DNA from: Spongilla lacustris
Lineage: Eukaryota > Porifera > Demospongiae > Spongillida > Spongillidae
Assembly: GCA_949361645.1 (NCBI GenBank)
Contig: OX442426.1
Span: 7,571,208-7,635,207, forward strand
DNA length: 64,000 nucleotides
Reading direction: 5' to 3'
In this document: piece after piece, positions 44,301 to 58,452 of the stretch
Layout: every line of letters begins with the position of its first letter
Numbering within the stretch: the stretch's first letter is position 1
Position numbers and translations under genes: made by a program
The notes under the pieces: model-generated
The model's input: the letters and a program-made list of their open reading frames with translations, nothing else
Told to the model about the DNA's origin: nothing
Database searches by the model: none

Positions 44301-47300
44301 CTGTGCGTGTGCCTCCTGCCATTCTTCCCTGTCACTGTGTGTGTGTGCCTCCTGCCATCCTTCCCTGTCACTGTGCGTGTGTGCCTCCTGCCATCCTTCC
44401 CTGTCACTTTGTGCGTGTGTGTGCCTCCTGCCATCCTTCCCTGTCACTGTGCGTGTGTGCCTCCTGCCATCCTTCCCTGTCACTTTGTGTGTGCCTCCTG
44501 CCATCCTTCCCTGTCACTGTGCGTGTGTGCCTCCTGCCATCCTTCCCTGTCACTTTGTGTGTGCCTCCTGCCATCCTTCCCTGTCACTTTGTGTGTGCCT
44601 CCTGCCATCCTTCCCTGTCACTGTGCGTGTGTGCCTCCTGCCATCCTTCCCTGTCACTTTGTGCGTGTGTGCCTCCTGCCATCCTTCCCTGTCACTTTGT
44701 GTGTGCCTCCTGCCATCCTTCCCTGTCACTTTGTGTGTGTGCCTCCTGCCGTCCTTCCCTGTCACTTTGTGCGTGTGTGCCTCCTGCCATCCTTCCCTGT
44801 CACTTTGTGTGTGCCTCCTGCCATCCTTCCCTGTCACTTTGTGTGTGCCTCCTGCCATCCTTCCCTGTCACTTTGTGTGTGCCTCCTGCCATCCTTCCCT
44901 GTCACTGTGCGTATGTGCCTCCTGCCATCCTTCCCTGTCACTGTGCGTGTGTGCCTCCTGCCATCCTTCCCTGTCACTTTGTGCGTGTGTGCCTCCTGCC
45001 ATCCTTCCCTGTCACTGTGTGTGTGTGCCTCCTGCCATCCTTCCCTGTCACTTTGTGTGTGTGTGCCTCCTGCCATCCTTCCCTGTCACTTTGTGCGTGT
45101 GTGCCTCCTGCCATCCTTCCCTGTCACTTTGTGTGTGTGCCTCCTGCCATCCTTCCCTGTCACTTTGTGTGTGTGTGCCTCCTGCCATCCTTCCCTGTCA
45201 CTTTGTGCGCGTGTGCCTCCTGCCATCCTGTGTGTGTGTGCCTCCTGCCATCCTTCCCTGTCACTGTGTGTGTGTGCCTCCTGCCATCCTTCCCTGTCAC
45301 TTTGTGTGTGTGCCTCCTGCCATCCTTCCCTGTCACTTTGTGTGTGTGCCTCCTGCCATCCTTCCCTGTCACTTTGTGTGTGTGTGCCTGCCATCCTTCC
45401 CTGTCACTTTGTGCGTGTGTGCCTCCTGCCATCCTTCCCTGTCACTTTGTGCGTGTGTGCCTCCTGCCATCCTTCCCTGTCACTGTGCGTGTGTGCCTCC
45501 TGCCATCCTTCCCTGTCACTGTGCGTGTGTGCCTCCTGCCATCCTTCCCTGTCACTGTGTGTATGTGCCTCCTGCCGTCCTTCCCTGTCACTTTGTGTGT
45601 GCCTCCTGCCATCCTTCCCTGTCACTGTGCGTGTGCCTCCTGCCATCCTTCCCTGTCACTTTGTGTGTGCCTCCTGCCATCCTTCCCTGTCACTTTAACC
45701 TATTCCTCCTCTTGTCCTCCACCTCCTACACAATACATTCATCTCTCTGTACCTTTACCTATTGCCGCATCCCTTTTCCCAACCTATTTTTTCCATCTTT
45801 CCCCATTCCCTCCCTCACTCTCCCCCATTCCCTCCCTCACTCTCCCCCATTCCCTCCCTCACTCTTCCCCATTCCCTCCCTCACTCTCCCCCATTCCCTC
45901 CCTCACTCTCCCCTTCCTCCATTGCTCTCTCCACCAACACCCCAATTCTACATTCCTCCGTCACTCTTCCCCATTCCATTCCTCCATCACTCTTCCCCAC
46001 TCTACATTCCTCCATCACTCTTCCCCATTCCATTCCTCCATCACTCTTCCCCATTCCATTCCTCCATCACTCTTCCCCACTCCATTTCTCCATCACTCTC
46101 TTCCCCATCATCTCTTTTTCACTTCCCTCTTTAGGATGTCCTTCCATACCTGTATTCAAAGTACAAGGAACTGTTGCCGACATTGGATGGTGAGTGGAGC
46201 TCTAGGCCTGTCCTTAGAAGGATTTGATATCCTTCCTGTGGCTTTACCAGATACTATAATTAGGGTGATGTACTTTCAAGTGAATTTAATTTTAAATGTG
46301 GTATTGAAAGTATTTTAAAACTGGAACTTTTCCCGCAGAGTCGATGTTAACACACAAACAAAACAATTTTGATGTTTTCAAACATAGGTAGAGGCTTGCT
46401 GTTGGAGAGCAATGGGCACGTACATGTACAAGGAAAACAACTAATCTCATCAATGCGTTAGGTGGTACAGCGTTAGACTATCACTCATTTCTGTTTGCCA
46501 AATAGATTGCTTTTGACGGCAGATGTCTGATGAGCAGATAAGGGACCTTTCTGATCTGGGAGTGTGCCCTTAGGTTTTTGAAGTACCTTTCTGATCTGGG
46601 AGTGTACCCTTAGGTTTTTGAAGTAAATTTCTGATATGGGTGTTGTATGTGTATATTTTTTCAATGCCTTCCAATTATTGGCATGGTTACATATAAGACC
46701 CGGCTGCAGGAAAACTTTGACGTGTTAACTGATAAAATTTCTGTGCAGGATATATCAACAATGGAGGTGTTCTGAACATGGGGCGATTTGAAGCTTATCT
46801 CAACAAACTAGAAGATGTACGTTATGGATGTGAAGTCTCCCCCCCACACCTCTCATCTCTTGTCTCCCCCTCACCTCTCATCTCTTGTCTCCCCCTCACC
46901 TCTCATCTCTTGTCTCCTCTCTCCTGTGTCCTGTAGTTTGATCGTGAACACTACCGTGAATTGATAGGAGATATCCGGTGGATGGAGGGCAAGAGGTCAG
47001 CCAGGTCTGAGCGTCGCCGGGAGGAGGAGAGACGGCAACCAATGGACGAGAGTGGGCTGCTCCTGACGTGTGGTCTGGATGAGGAGGAAGAAGAGGAAGA
47101 AGTGGTGGATGGGGAGGAGAAGGAAGCTGATGCCAAGCTAATGGTAGGTGGATGGGGAGGAGGGGGGGAAAGGTTGGTAGAAAGAAGGGAGAATGAATGA
47201 TAAATGGCTGGGGAGGAGGAACAGTGATAGGTGGGTGGGGAGGAGGAAGAATGAATGATAAATGGCTGGGGAGGAGGAACAATGATAGGTGGGTGGGGAG

Positions 47301-48305
47301 GAGGAAGAATGAATGATAGGTGGGTGGGGAGGAGGAAGAGTGAATGATAGGTGGGTGGGGAGGAGGAAGAATGAATGATAGGTGGGTGGGGAGGAGGAAG
47401 AGTGAATGATAGGTGGGTGGGGAGGAGGAAGAATGAATGATAGGTGGGTGGGGAGGAGGAAGAGTGAATGATAGGTGGGTGGGGAGGAGGAAGAATGTAG
47501 GTGGGTGGGGAGGAGGAAGTTACCTGTAAGCTGTACAATACTTCCCTGTGGTTTCAGAGAGACCTTGGTATCAAGAGTGTAGACGACTACTTCAAGAAGG
47601 AGGATGAGGATATGGAGACCATGCTGGAGTCCGACTTCAGCAAGTTCAAGGCAAAGTACTACCAGGAGAAGATGGGCTTCAGCAGTGTGAATAAGGGGGT
47701 GCTTGAGGAGCAGGCCAAGTGCTACGTGGTGGGCATACAGTGGATCTTGAACTACTACTACAGCGGGGTCCCTTCTTGGGGATGGTGAGTGTGTGCTTGG
47801 GTGTGTGCTGTGTGTGTGCATGTCTGGGTGTGTGCTTGTGTGTGCTTGTGTGTGTGCATGTGTGTGCTTGTGTGTGCATGTGTGTGTGCATGTGCATGTG
47901 TGTGCATGCGTGTGCATGTGTGTGCATGCGTGTGCATGTGTGTGCATGCGTGTGCATGTGTGTGTGCATGTGTTTGTGCTGTGTGGGTATGTGTGTAAGG
48001 AAGAAGCAGTTTTGTGGTGCTTGTGCACACAGATGTATGCATACAGGCATTCATGGGTGGTGGTCTACACGTGTGTGCATGGTTGGGGGGGGGGGGGTTC
48101 AGGGGGTTAGTCCTACACTGGCACTGCAATCGAAGACTTAAGGTGGCGTGCACGTGTATATAATATAATATATGCTGCTGACATTGTGATTGTTGTAGCT
48201 ATAATGTTGTCACACAAGCATCATGTGACATTTTGCCTTTACCTGTAATGTTGTCACATGAGTATCATGTGACATTTAGTAATGCGACATGTAACATTTT
48301 TATCT

Positions 48306-48337
<32 letters not shown>

Positions 48338-48695
48338 ACCCCCTTTTTTTTTCTGGCAGGTTCTATCCATACCACTATGCGCCATTTGTCTCTGACATAA
48401 AGGACATTGCCACCCTCTGCATAGAGTTTGACCTGGGCACCCCATTCCTGCCCTACCAGCAGCTGCTGAGCGTGCTGCCTCCTGCCAGCAAAACCCTCCT
48501 TCCCAGAGCATACCAGGGCCTGATGCTGAATGAGGACTCTGTGCTGAAGAGGTTCTACCCTGTAGACTTTGCCACTGACCTGAACGGAAAACAGCAGGAC
48601 TGGGAAGCTGTGGTGCTCATTCCATTCATTGAGGAGGTGTGGGGGAGGGGAGGGGGTGGTTTTTTTTTCATGTACAGGTGTATGTATGTACTTGA

Positions 48696-48786
<91 letters not shown>

Positions 48787-51700
48787 TTTGTATGGGTCAA
48801 ATTAAGCCAGTTTAGTGTTTGCATCCATTTTGCTACATGTGTCCATTTTTGGTGGTGTCATGTCTCCATCCTTTGCAGGCCCTCCTGGTGGAAGCCATGA
48901 GGCCGCTCACCGAGTACCTCACTGAGGAGGAGAAGGGCAGGAACCGTCATGGGTCCTGCAATGTGTACCTCTATTCCGTGAAGATGGCGCCCTTTACATA
49001 TTCCTCTCCTTGGCCAACACAGTTTCCAGACATTGCTAACTGCAGAGTGGAGTGAGTCTTTTCGTATAGGAAGTGGGTGACCTTCAGTGACTGAATGGGC
49101 CTTTTATGGGCTAGCAAAGCCCCAGCATAGCCCTAGCATAACCCTAGCATAGCCCCAGCATAACCTTAGCATAACCTTAGCATAACCCTAGCATAGCCCC
49201 AGCATAACCCTAGCATAACCCTAGCATAGCCCCAGCATAACCCTAGCATAACCTTAGCATAGCCCCAGCATAACCCCAGCATAACCTTAGCATAACCTTA
49301 GCATAACCCCAGCATAACTTTAGCATAACCTTAGCATAACCTTAGCATAGCCCCAGCATAACCTTAGCATAACCTTAGCATAACCTTAGCATAACCTTAG
49401 CATAACCTTAGCATAACCTTAGCATAACCTTAGCATAACCCCAGCATAACCTTAGCATAGCCCCAGCATAACCTTAGCATAGCCCCAGCATAACCTTAGC
49501 ATAACCTTAGCATAACCTTAGCATAGCCCCAGCATAACCTTAGCATAACCTTAGCATAACCCCAGCATAACCTTAGCATAGCCCCAGCATAACCTTAGCA
49601 TAACCTTAGCATAACCTTAGCATAGCCCTAGCATAACCTTAGCATAACGTTAGCATAGCCCCAGCATAACCTTAGCATAACCTTAGTATAACCTTAGCAT
49701 AACCTTAGCATAGCCCCAGCATAGCCCCAGCATAGCTCCAGCATAACCTTAGCATAACCTTAGCATAACCTTAGCATAGCCCCAGCATAACCTTAGCATA
49801 ACCTTAGCATAACCTTAGCATAGCCCCAGCATAACCTTAGCATAACCTTAGCATAGCCCCAGCATAGCCCCAGCATAACCTTAGCATAACCTTAGCATAA
49901 CCCTACATGTAGCATAGCCCTAGCAATAAGCCTTAAGGCGACCATACACTAGGCAACATGTTGCACGTAACTCAATGAATATATAAATCTAGCAGTAATA
50001 CATTAATTTACCGAACTTTTACCAATATTCATTTGAGTTGCGTGCAACTTGTTGCCCGGTGTATGGTTGCCTTGAGTTATCTTGTACCAAATGGATTGAA
50101 TCCATATATGTGCATGTAGAAGTTACAGCTTACTCAAAAGCATATTTATCGATCATATTCATAGAGCAGAACGTAGCGGAGATGCCACAGGTAAGGGCAC
50201 GTCTGTACTTGTTGCAGCCCCCCTCCCCTCTGGCTCAAACTGATAGTTGGTAGGCACTATCTAGACTAGACCCATGTGTTGATAAGGAACTGAGTAAGCT
50301 ATTAAATTGATAAGATATGTAGATGATCATGTGAAGGTAGCGAAACAGAAAACATCATTCTCTTCTCCACATCTGTGCAAAGTACCCTAACGTTCCATAT
50401 CCTGTTATAACTGACGTTATAATTAAAACCACCCACTCATTTCTTGAGTGGTTCCACCCCATTCGATGTGCAATATACATGTATGTATTCTAGCAGTTGC
50501 ATAATCCACCCGCAGCTGGTACAGTTAGGGTCTGGGTACTAGGCTGTATACCATCATAGTGATGTCCCATACCAGTACAGCTTGCATGGTGATGTCCTAT
50601 ACCAGTACAGCTTGCATGGTGATGTCCCATACCAGTACAGCGTGATGATGTCCCATACCAGTACAGCGTGATGATGTCCCATACCAGTACAGCTTGATGA
50701 TGTCCCATACCAGTACAGCTTGCATGGTGATGTCCCATACCAGTACAGCTTGCATGGTGATGTCCCATACCAGTACAGCTTGGTGATGTCCCATACCAGT
50801 ACAGCTTGCATGGTGATGTCCCATACCAGTACAGCTTGGTGATGACCAAGTGTGTTTTTATTTAATTTTTTAAAATTTTATTTACACAATGTATTTATTT
50901 GGTAGTGGCAGTGATCTTGCAGATGGTGTTACCATATTCTTTGCACACTCCTACACACCACACACACACACACACACACACGTCACTTCAGGTGCAAGAA
51001 TCTGTCATCCGACCCATTCCCTACATCAAAAGACCAGCTGGTTCAAGGGTTGTGCAAGGGCGTCCTTCTCGACGTCTTCTTTCCGGGATTTCCCTCCCTG
51101 AAGCACGTCCCACACACGGTGCACGTGGAAAAGAAGAGGGTACGTGTGTTCCAGCAGGCCAGCCAGGGAGACAACTTCTGCCTCAACATACTGCCCAGGA
51201 CTGATCTTCCTAAGGTACCTGTGTACAATGGCATTGTAAGGGGGGGGGGGAAGTCTTTCTGTCTGTTTGTTGGGGTTGGTCTTTCCTTTGTCCAATTATT
51301 GTGGTGGTTTGTTTGGTCCTGTTAATCCTCCATCACTTGAGTCATGTGGTGGTGTGTACCCTCGTGCTCCCTTTCTTTAATTACTCAATGTGTGTTACAT
51401 TACCTTTTTTTTGCCGTTCCCAAATGTGAATTGGCTGGCCTGTGTTGGCACTTGTATAGGATGGTTTGTTTGACAGGTTTGTGTGTGGGTGTGGGTGTGT
51501 GGAGGTGTGTGGGTATGTGTACTGAGCTTAGCACAAGCATAAGGTTGTATATTCCTCCCTTTGATCAGGACATTTACAAGTACGCGAGAGAAATGATTGG
51601 GCAGATGATCTACGTTGGCTGGCCATACCTGACGGAGGCGTACCTCTGGGCACTCTCTGATCGCAAGACAAAGTAAGTTTGGTGTTTATTCACTGTTTGC

Positions 51701-52735
51701 AATGGCAGGTCTCGCTCCCTTCTCCCCCTCTTCGTTCACTCTTCCTCCTCCTCCCTATCTCCATCCTCCCTTCATCCTCCATCCCTTATCCTCCCTCCCT
51801 CCCTCCTCCTTTCATCCTCCCTCCATCCTCCATCCTCCATCCTCCCTCCTCCCTTCATCCCCTCACTCCTTACCTTTGCCTACATCTTCTGGTTCCGCTT
51901 GTCAAAAAAAATTTTTAAAATTGTTGGGGTATTGATACACTCAACATGTTGTACGTGTATTTATTAATAATCAAGTGTTGGACAAACCTTTGACATAATA
52001 ACTTTAATTACATGTAACTGCTGCCGACCAAAGTCACAGCAGCCTGCATGTACCTTGCTGAATTTGAACAGCGGCAGCCATTTTATTGTTATTCATACTC
52101 TTCTGTCGCAGGTACCTCCAAGACAGTGGGCACAAGTCAAAGGTGAAGGTCATTGAACGGGTGCTGACGGAAGGGGAGATAAAGCAATGGGACGAGGAGG
52201 CCATGAACATATCCAGGCTGTGAGTGGAAAACCCTGTGTGTGCATGTGTACCCTGTGTGTGTAGTGTGTAGTATACCCTGTGTGTGTAGTGTGTGTGTGC
52301 ATGTGTACCCTGTGTGTGTAGTGTGTGTGCATGTGTACCCTGTGTGTGTAGTGTGTGTGCATGTGTACCCTGTGTGTGTAGTGTGTAGTGTGTGTAGTTT
52401 ACCCTGTGTGTGAAGTGTGTAGTGTTTAGTGTGTGTGTAGTATACCCTGTGTGTGTAGTGTGTGTGTGCAGTGTGTAGTATACCCTGTGTGTAGTGTGTG
52501 TGTGTAGTGTGTAGTACATGTATATCCTGTGTGTGTGTACAGTGTGTGTGTGCGTGTAGTATACCCTGTGTGTGTAGTGTGTGTGTGCAGTGTGTGACAT
52601 GACCTAAATGCAGTTGACCGCTTTATGGTTCATGCCCTTCCAGATGCATGGAGAGAAGGGGAATTGATATCGGACCAGTTGAGCTGATGCTTTACGTCAA
52701 ACCGCTGCAGGGAAAGAGGTGTGTGTGTGTGTGTG

Positions 52736-52819
<84 letters not shown>

Positions 52820-55800
52820 TTTGTGTGTACATGTACAATGTACATGTATATGTACATGTATTCTAGGAAGGAACTAAGTGACATTACCATAACATAAGAG
52901 CATGCTACAGTCCGTGTTGTTCTGCATTGTAACCTAATCAGTGGAACAGATGGCTACAAGAGATTTTGGTCATATGTTAAACCGTCAACCATGGTTTTAT
53001 ATGATTGAACTGCACACACCACTACACTGCACTACACACGCACATACACAACACACACACACATATGTACATACACAACACACAAACACACATGTACATA
53101 CACAACACACATACATGTACATACACAACACACAAACACACATGTACATACACAACACACATGTACATACACAAACACAAACATACACATATATGTACAT
53201 ACACAAACACAACACACGTGCACAATTGCAGGTATGTCCTTGACAAAGACAGCGAAACCAAGGGAACCGTGTGCCTGCAGAAGCAGTGGTCCAACGCGGT
53301 GGAGCCCTATACCTTCCAGACCATGGTCCACAACATAGCTGCACACTGTCCCCTCAACGGGGCCCAGGTCACCACCTTGGAGCAGCTGTACCCACCAGAG
53401 TCTACCTGCTTCCTCCTCACACCTCCTCACTATGGCAGCATGGCTCAGGTAAATTGGGAGAGGCACCAGTGGGAAAGCTATTGCAGCATGGCTCAGGTGA
53501 ATTGGGAGAGGCACCAGTGGGAAAGCTATGGCAGCATGGCTCAGGTGAATTGGGAGAGGCACCAGTGGGAAAGCTATGGCAGCATAGCTCAGGTGAATTG
53601 GGAGAGGCACCAGTGGGAAAGCTATGGCAGCATGGCTCAGGTGAATTGGGAGAGGCACCAGTGGGAAAGCTATGGTAGCATGGCTCAGGTAAATTGGGAG
53701 AGGTACCAGTGGGAAAGCTATGGCAGCATGGCTCAGGTGAATTGGGAGAGGCACCAGTGGGAAAGCTATGGCAGCATGGCTCAGGTGAATTGGGAGAGGC
53801 ACCAGTGGGAAAGCTATGGCAGCATGGCTCAGGTGAATTGGGAGAGGCACCAGTGGGAAAGCTATGGCAGCATGGCTCAGGTGAATTGGGAGAGGCACCA
53901 GTGGGAAAGCTATGGCAGCATGGCTCAGGTGAATTGGGAGAGGCACCAGTGGGAAAGCTATGGCAGCATGGCTCAGGTGAATTGGGAGAGGCACCAGTGG
54001 GAAAGCTATGGTAGCATGGCTCAGGTAAATTGGGAGAGGTACCAGTGGGAAAGCTATGGCAGCATGGCTCAGGTGAATTGGGAGAGGCACCAGTGGGAAA
54101 GCTATGGCAGCATGGCTCAGGTGAATTGGGAGAGGCACCAGTGGGAAAGCTATGGCAGCATGGCTCAGGTGAATTGGGAGAGGCACCAGTGGGAAAGCTA
54201 TGGCAGCATGGCTCAGGTGAATTGGGAGAGGCACCAGTGGGAAAGCTATGGCAGCATAGCTCAGGTGAATTGGGAGAGGCACCAGTGGGAAAGCTATGGC
54301 AGCATGGCTCAGGTGAATTGGGAGAGGCACCAGTGGGAAAGCTATGGCAGCATGGCTCAGGTGAATTGGGAGAGGCACCAGTGGGAAAGCTATGGCAGCA
54401 TGGCTCAGGTGAATTGGGAGAGGCACCAGTGGGAAAGCTATGGCAGCATGGCTCAGGTGAATTGGGAGAGGCACCAGTGGGAAAGCTATGGCAGCATGGC
54501 TCAGGTGAATTGGGAGAGGCACCAGTGGGAAAGCTATGGTAGCATGGCTCAGGTAAATTGGGAGAGGTACCAGTGGGAAAGCTATGGCAGCATGGCTCAG
54601 GTGAATTGGGAGAGGCACCAGTGGGAAAGCTATGGCAGCATGGCTCAGGTGAATTGGGAGAGGCACCAGTGGGAAAGCTATGGCAGCATGGCTCAGGTGA
54701 ATTGGGAGAGGCACCAGTGGGAAAGCTATGGCAGCATGGCTCAGGTGAATTGGGAGAGGCACCAGTGGGAAAGCTATGGCAGCATAGCTCAGGTGAATTG
54801 GGAGAGGCACCAGTGGGAAAGCTATGGCAGCATGGCTCAGGTGAATTGGGAGAGGCACCAGTGGGAAAGCTATGGTAGCATGGCTCAGGTAAATTGGGAG
54901 AGGCACCAGTGGGAAAGCTATGGCAGCATGGCTCAGGTGAATTGGGAGAGGCACCAGTGGGAAAGCTATGGCAGCATGGCTCAGGTGAATTGGGAGAGGC
55001 ACCAGTGGGAAAGCTATGGCAGCATGGCTCAGGTGAATTGGGAGAGGCACCAGTGGGAAAGCTATGGCAGCATGGCTCAGGTGAATTGGGAGAGGCACCA
55101 GTGGGAAAGCTATGGCAGCATAGCTCAGGTGAATTGGGAGAGGCACCAGTGGGAAAGCTATGGCAGCATGGCTCAGGTGAATTGGGAGAGGCACCAGTGG
55201 GAAAGCTATGGTAGCATGGCTCAGGTAAATTGGGAGAGGCACCAGTGGGAAAGCTATGGCAGCATGGCTCAGGTGAATTGGGAGAGGCACCAGTGGGAAA
55301 GCTATGGCAGCATGGCTCAGGTGAATTGGGAGAGGCACCAGTGGGAAAGCTATGGCAGCATGGCTCAGGTGAATTGGGAGAGGCACCAGTGGGAAAGTGC
55401 TAGCAGTCCACAGTGAAATTTTTTAATAAAATAAAAAAAAAAGAACTGTCCTTTTGAGAAGGATTTTAGTTTCATAGCAGTACATTGTGGTTACACACCA
55501 GACAAGTGTTGCATCAAGGTCATCATACACTATGTTAGTGCAACTCAAATGAATATGGATAAAAGTTCAGTAAAACTAGTTGGTTTACTGAACTTCTACC
55601 CATATTCATTTGAGTTGCACGCAACATGTTGCCTAGTGTATGATGACAGGTAGGCACTATTTGGAGCAGGTCATCCATATACTTGACCAAAAGACTTCCT
55701 CCCCCTAATATGCTTTCCCACATACTTCACACCCCTCAATCCTTTTTTGCATGTGTAAGTAAGCCGTTGGATATTTGTGTCCTGCCTTACCCTAAGTGCA

Positions 55801-57056
55801 ACATCCTTTGTTGAACAGCCGTTGTAGGATTTCTTGAAGTCACATTTTGGTGGTAGTTCCTATCAGCTGAGCAGTGGAAGAGAAGGGGTGTGGGTGCAGT
55901 GGGTGGATGAAGGGTGAGGGTGCAGTGGGTGGATGAAGGGTGAGGGTGCAATGGGTGGATGAGGGGTGAGGGTGCAGTGGGTGGATGAAGGGTGAGGGTG
56001 CAGTGGGTGGATGAAGGGTGAGGGTGCAGTGGGTGGATGAGGGGTGAGGGTGCAGTGGGTGGATGAGGGGTGAGGGTGCAGTGGGTGGATGAGGGGTGAG
56101 GGTGCAGTGGGTGGATGAGGGGTGAGGGTGCAGTGGGTGGATGAGGGGTGAGGGTGCAGTGGGTGGATGAGGGGTGAGGGTGCAGTGGGTGGATGAGGGG
56201 TGAGGGTGCAGTGGGTGGATGAGGGGTGAGGGTGCAATGGGTGGATGAAGGGGTGAGGGTGCAGTGGGTGGATGAGGGGTGAGGGTGCAGTGGGTGGATG
56301 AAGGGTGAGGGTGCAGTGGGTGGATGAGGGGTGAGGGTGCAGTGGGTGGATGAGGGGTGAGGGTTCAGTGGGTGGATGAAGGGTGTGTTTGCATTAGACA
56401 AAATTTTGGTGTGGTCTGTTGTGATGCTTTGGGTGTTGAAAGTGTATAGTTAATGTTTTCACTGTCTTCACATGAGTTGTGTCTATACTACAACAATGTA
56501 GGGTGAGAGGGGCTGTTGTGTGCAAGAGGGGGGTGTTTTTTCTGAAGCAAGTGTGCATGTACATGTAGAAACACAATGGGTGTCGTTATTGCATAACTTT
56601 TCTTTAATTTATTTTTAAAGGTAATATCTATTGATGTGGAGCAACAACGAGTCCTGGTTAAGGTCACTCCGTTCCCGGAACCGGACATAAACAGGGTCAT
56701 CGACGACAGAAAGCTCTCTGTTGATTACCGGCCTTCGTTCCTCGTGGGCAAGGAAGTGGGAGTGCACCCGTTGACCCTGGCACGCATCACGAGTTCCATC
56801 AAGGTGGAAAGGGGCTCCAGAGAAAAGTAAGGAGAGGACTTGTTCTTGCAACCCCATTCGTGTGATCCCATTCCGTAATCCCATTCCACTGTGGTCTGTT
56901 TGTACTTGTGCTTTTTGGTTTGCTGTTGCAGCAAGCGTGACAGAGAGAGGATAAATATTGGACTCAACTGGAAGTTTGCAAAGCGGAACCAGGAGGTTAG
57001 TGTGCATGTATGGAATCAAGCCCTCACACATAAATACACACTCTCTCTCTCCCTCA

Positions 57057-57103
<47 letters not shown>

Positions 57104-57397
57104 ACCCTCTCACCCTCTCTCTCTCTCTCACACACGGCAACAGTTGCCAGGCTACACACACAAGTCTGAGTCCAACTGGTGTTTCTCTCCAGCTGCCATT
57201 GCTCTTCTGGATAAGTTTGTGTCCAGGTACGGGTTTGGAGCAGTACTCTCGATCAGCAGTTACATGTTGCTCCTCCCCCAGATTTCCCAAAATGTTTGAG
57301 TACCTGAATGCTAACCCCAAAGATGACGTGTACTATGAAGCAGACTTGTTCCCTGATTCAGATGGGTACGTATGGGGGATGACAGGCACGCATGCAC

Positions 57398-57430
<33 letters not shown>

Positions 57431-58371
57431 CACACTTGCCAAAAAGGACAGGTGTCTTAATTATCATTATTATATTATTGTACATTTGTGTAATTGGCTC
57501 AGAGCTGAGAAATGGTCGTCAGTCCAGGAGTTTTTGAAGCAGCTGCCAACGTACGGCATGGAGCCTGTGGATTGTGGCAGCCTCACCTTGGATGCCCCTC
57601 AGATAGCTGCCATTGAGAAATCTGTTCTAGACATGCAGGTGTGTGTGTGTGTGTGGTGGTGTGTGATGCATGGGTTACATGTATGTGTGGGTTACGTGTG
57701 TGTGTGTGTGTATATGGGTTACATGTGTGTGTGCATGGGTTACGTGTGTGTGTGTGTGATGCATGGTTACGTGTGTGTGTGCATGGGTTACATGTATGTG
57801 TGTGTGTGTGATGCATGGTTACATGTGTGTGTGACATGGGTTACGTGTGGGTTACGTGTATGTATGTGTGTGTGGGTTACGTGTGTGTGTGTGTGATGCA
57901 TGGTTACATGTGTGTGTGTGTGATGCATGGTTACATGTGTGTATGTGTGATGCATGGGTTACGTGTATGTATGTATGTGTGTGTGTGGGTTACATGTGTG
58001 TGTGTGATGCATGGGTTACGGTTACGTGTGTGTGTATTTGTTTCCTTTCTCTTGGTATTTGTTTACATGTACATGCATCTTGATTGTCTGGTCTGCAGAG
58101 GCAGCAGGAGTCGATCCAGTTGAAACCTGTGAAGCTTAGAGTAAAACCAGCCCTCCTCTTTAAGGTACTGTTTACAAGTTATGGCTGTGTGTACATTTGT
58201 GCATATGCATATTCACATTGTGGTAATGGTGTGTGTATGTATGTGTACTGTGTGTTGTTTGTTGCATATTCACATTATGGTAATGGTGTGTGTATGTATG
58301 TGTACTGTGTGTTGTTTGTTGCATATTCACATTATGGTAATGGTGTGTGTATGTGTACTGTGTGTTGTTTG

Positions 58372-58452
<81 letters not shown>

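Noticed and set aside
43871..46318. An 815-codon open frame running from XRN1 exon 6 through the 34-38-bp array
   Set aside because: The conserved protein ends at HIQQ and continues in phase at exon 7 (46135). The open frame is a by-product of a stop-free repeat unit and is open in other frames too.
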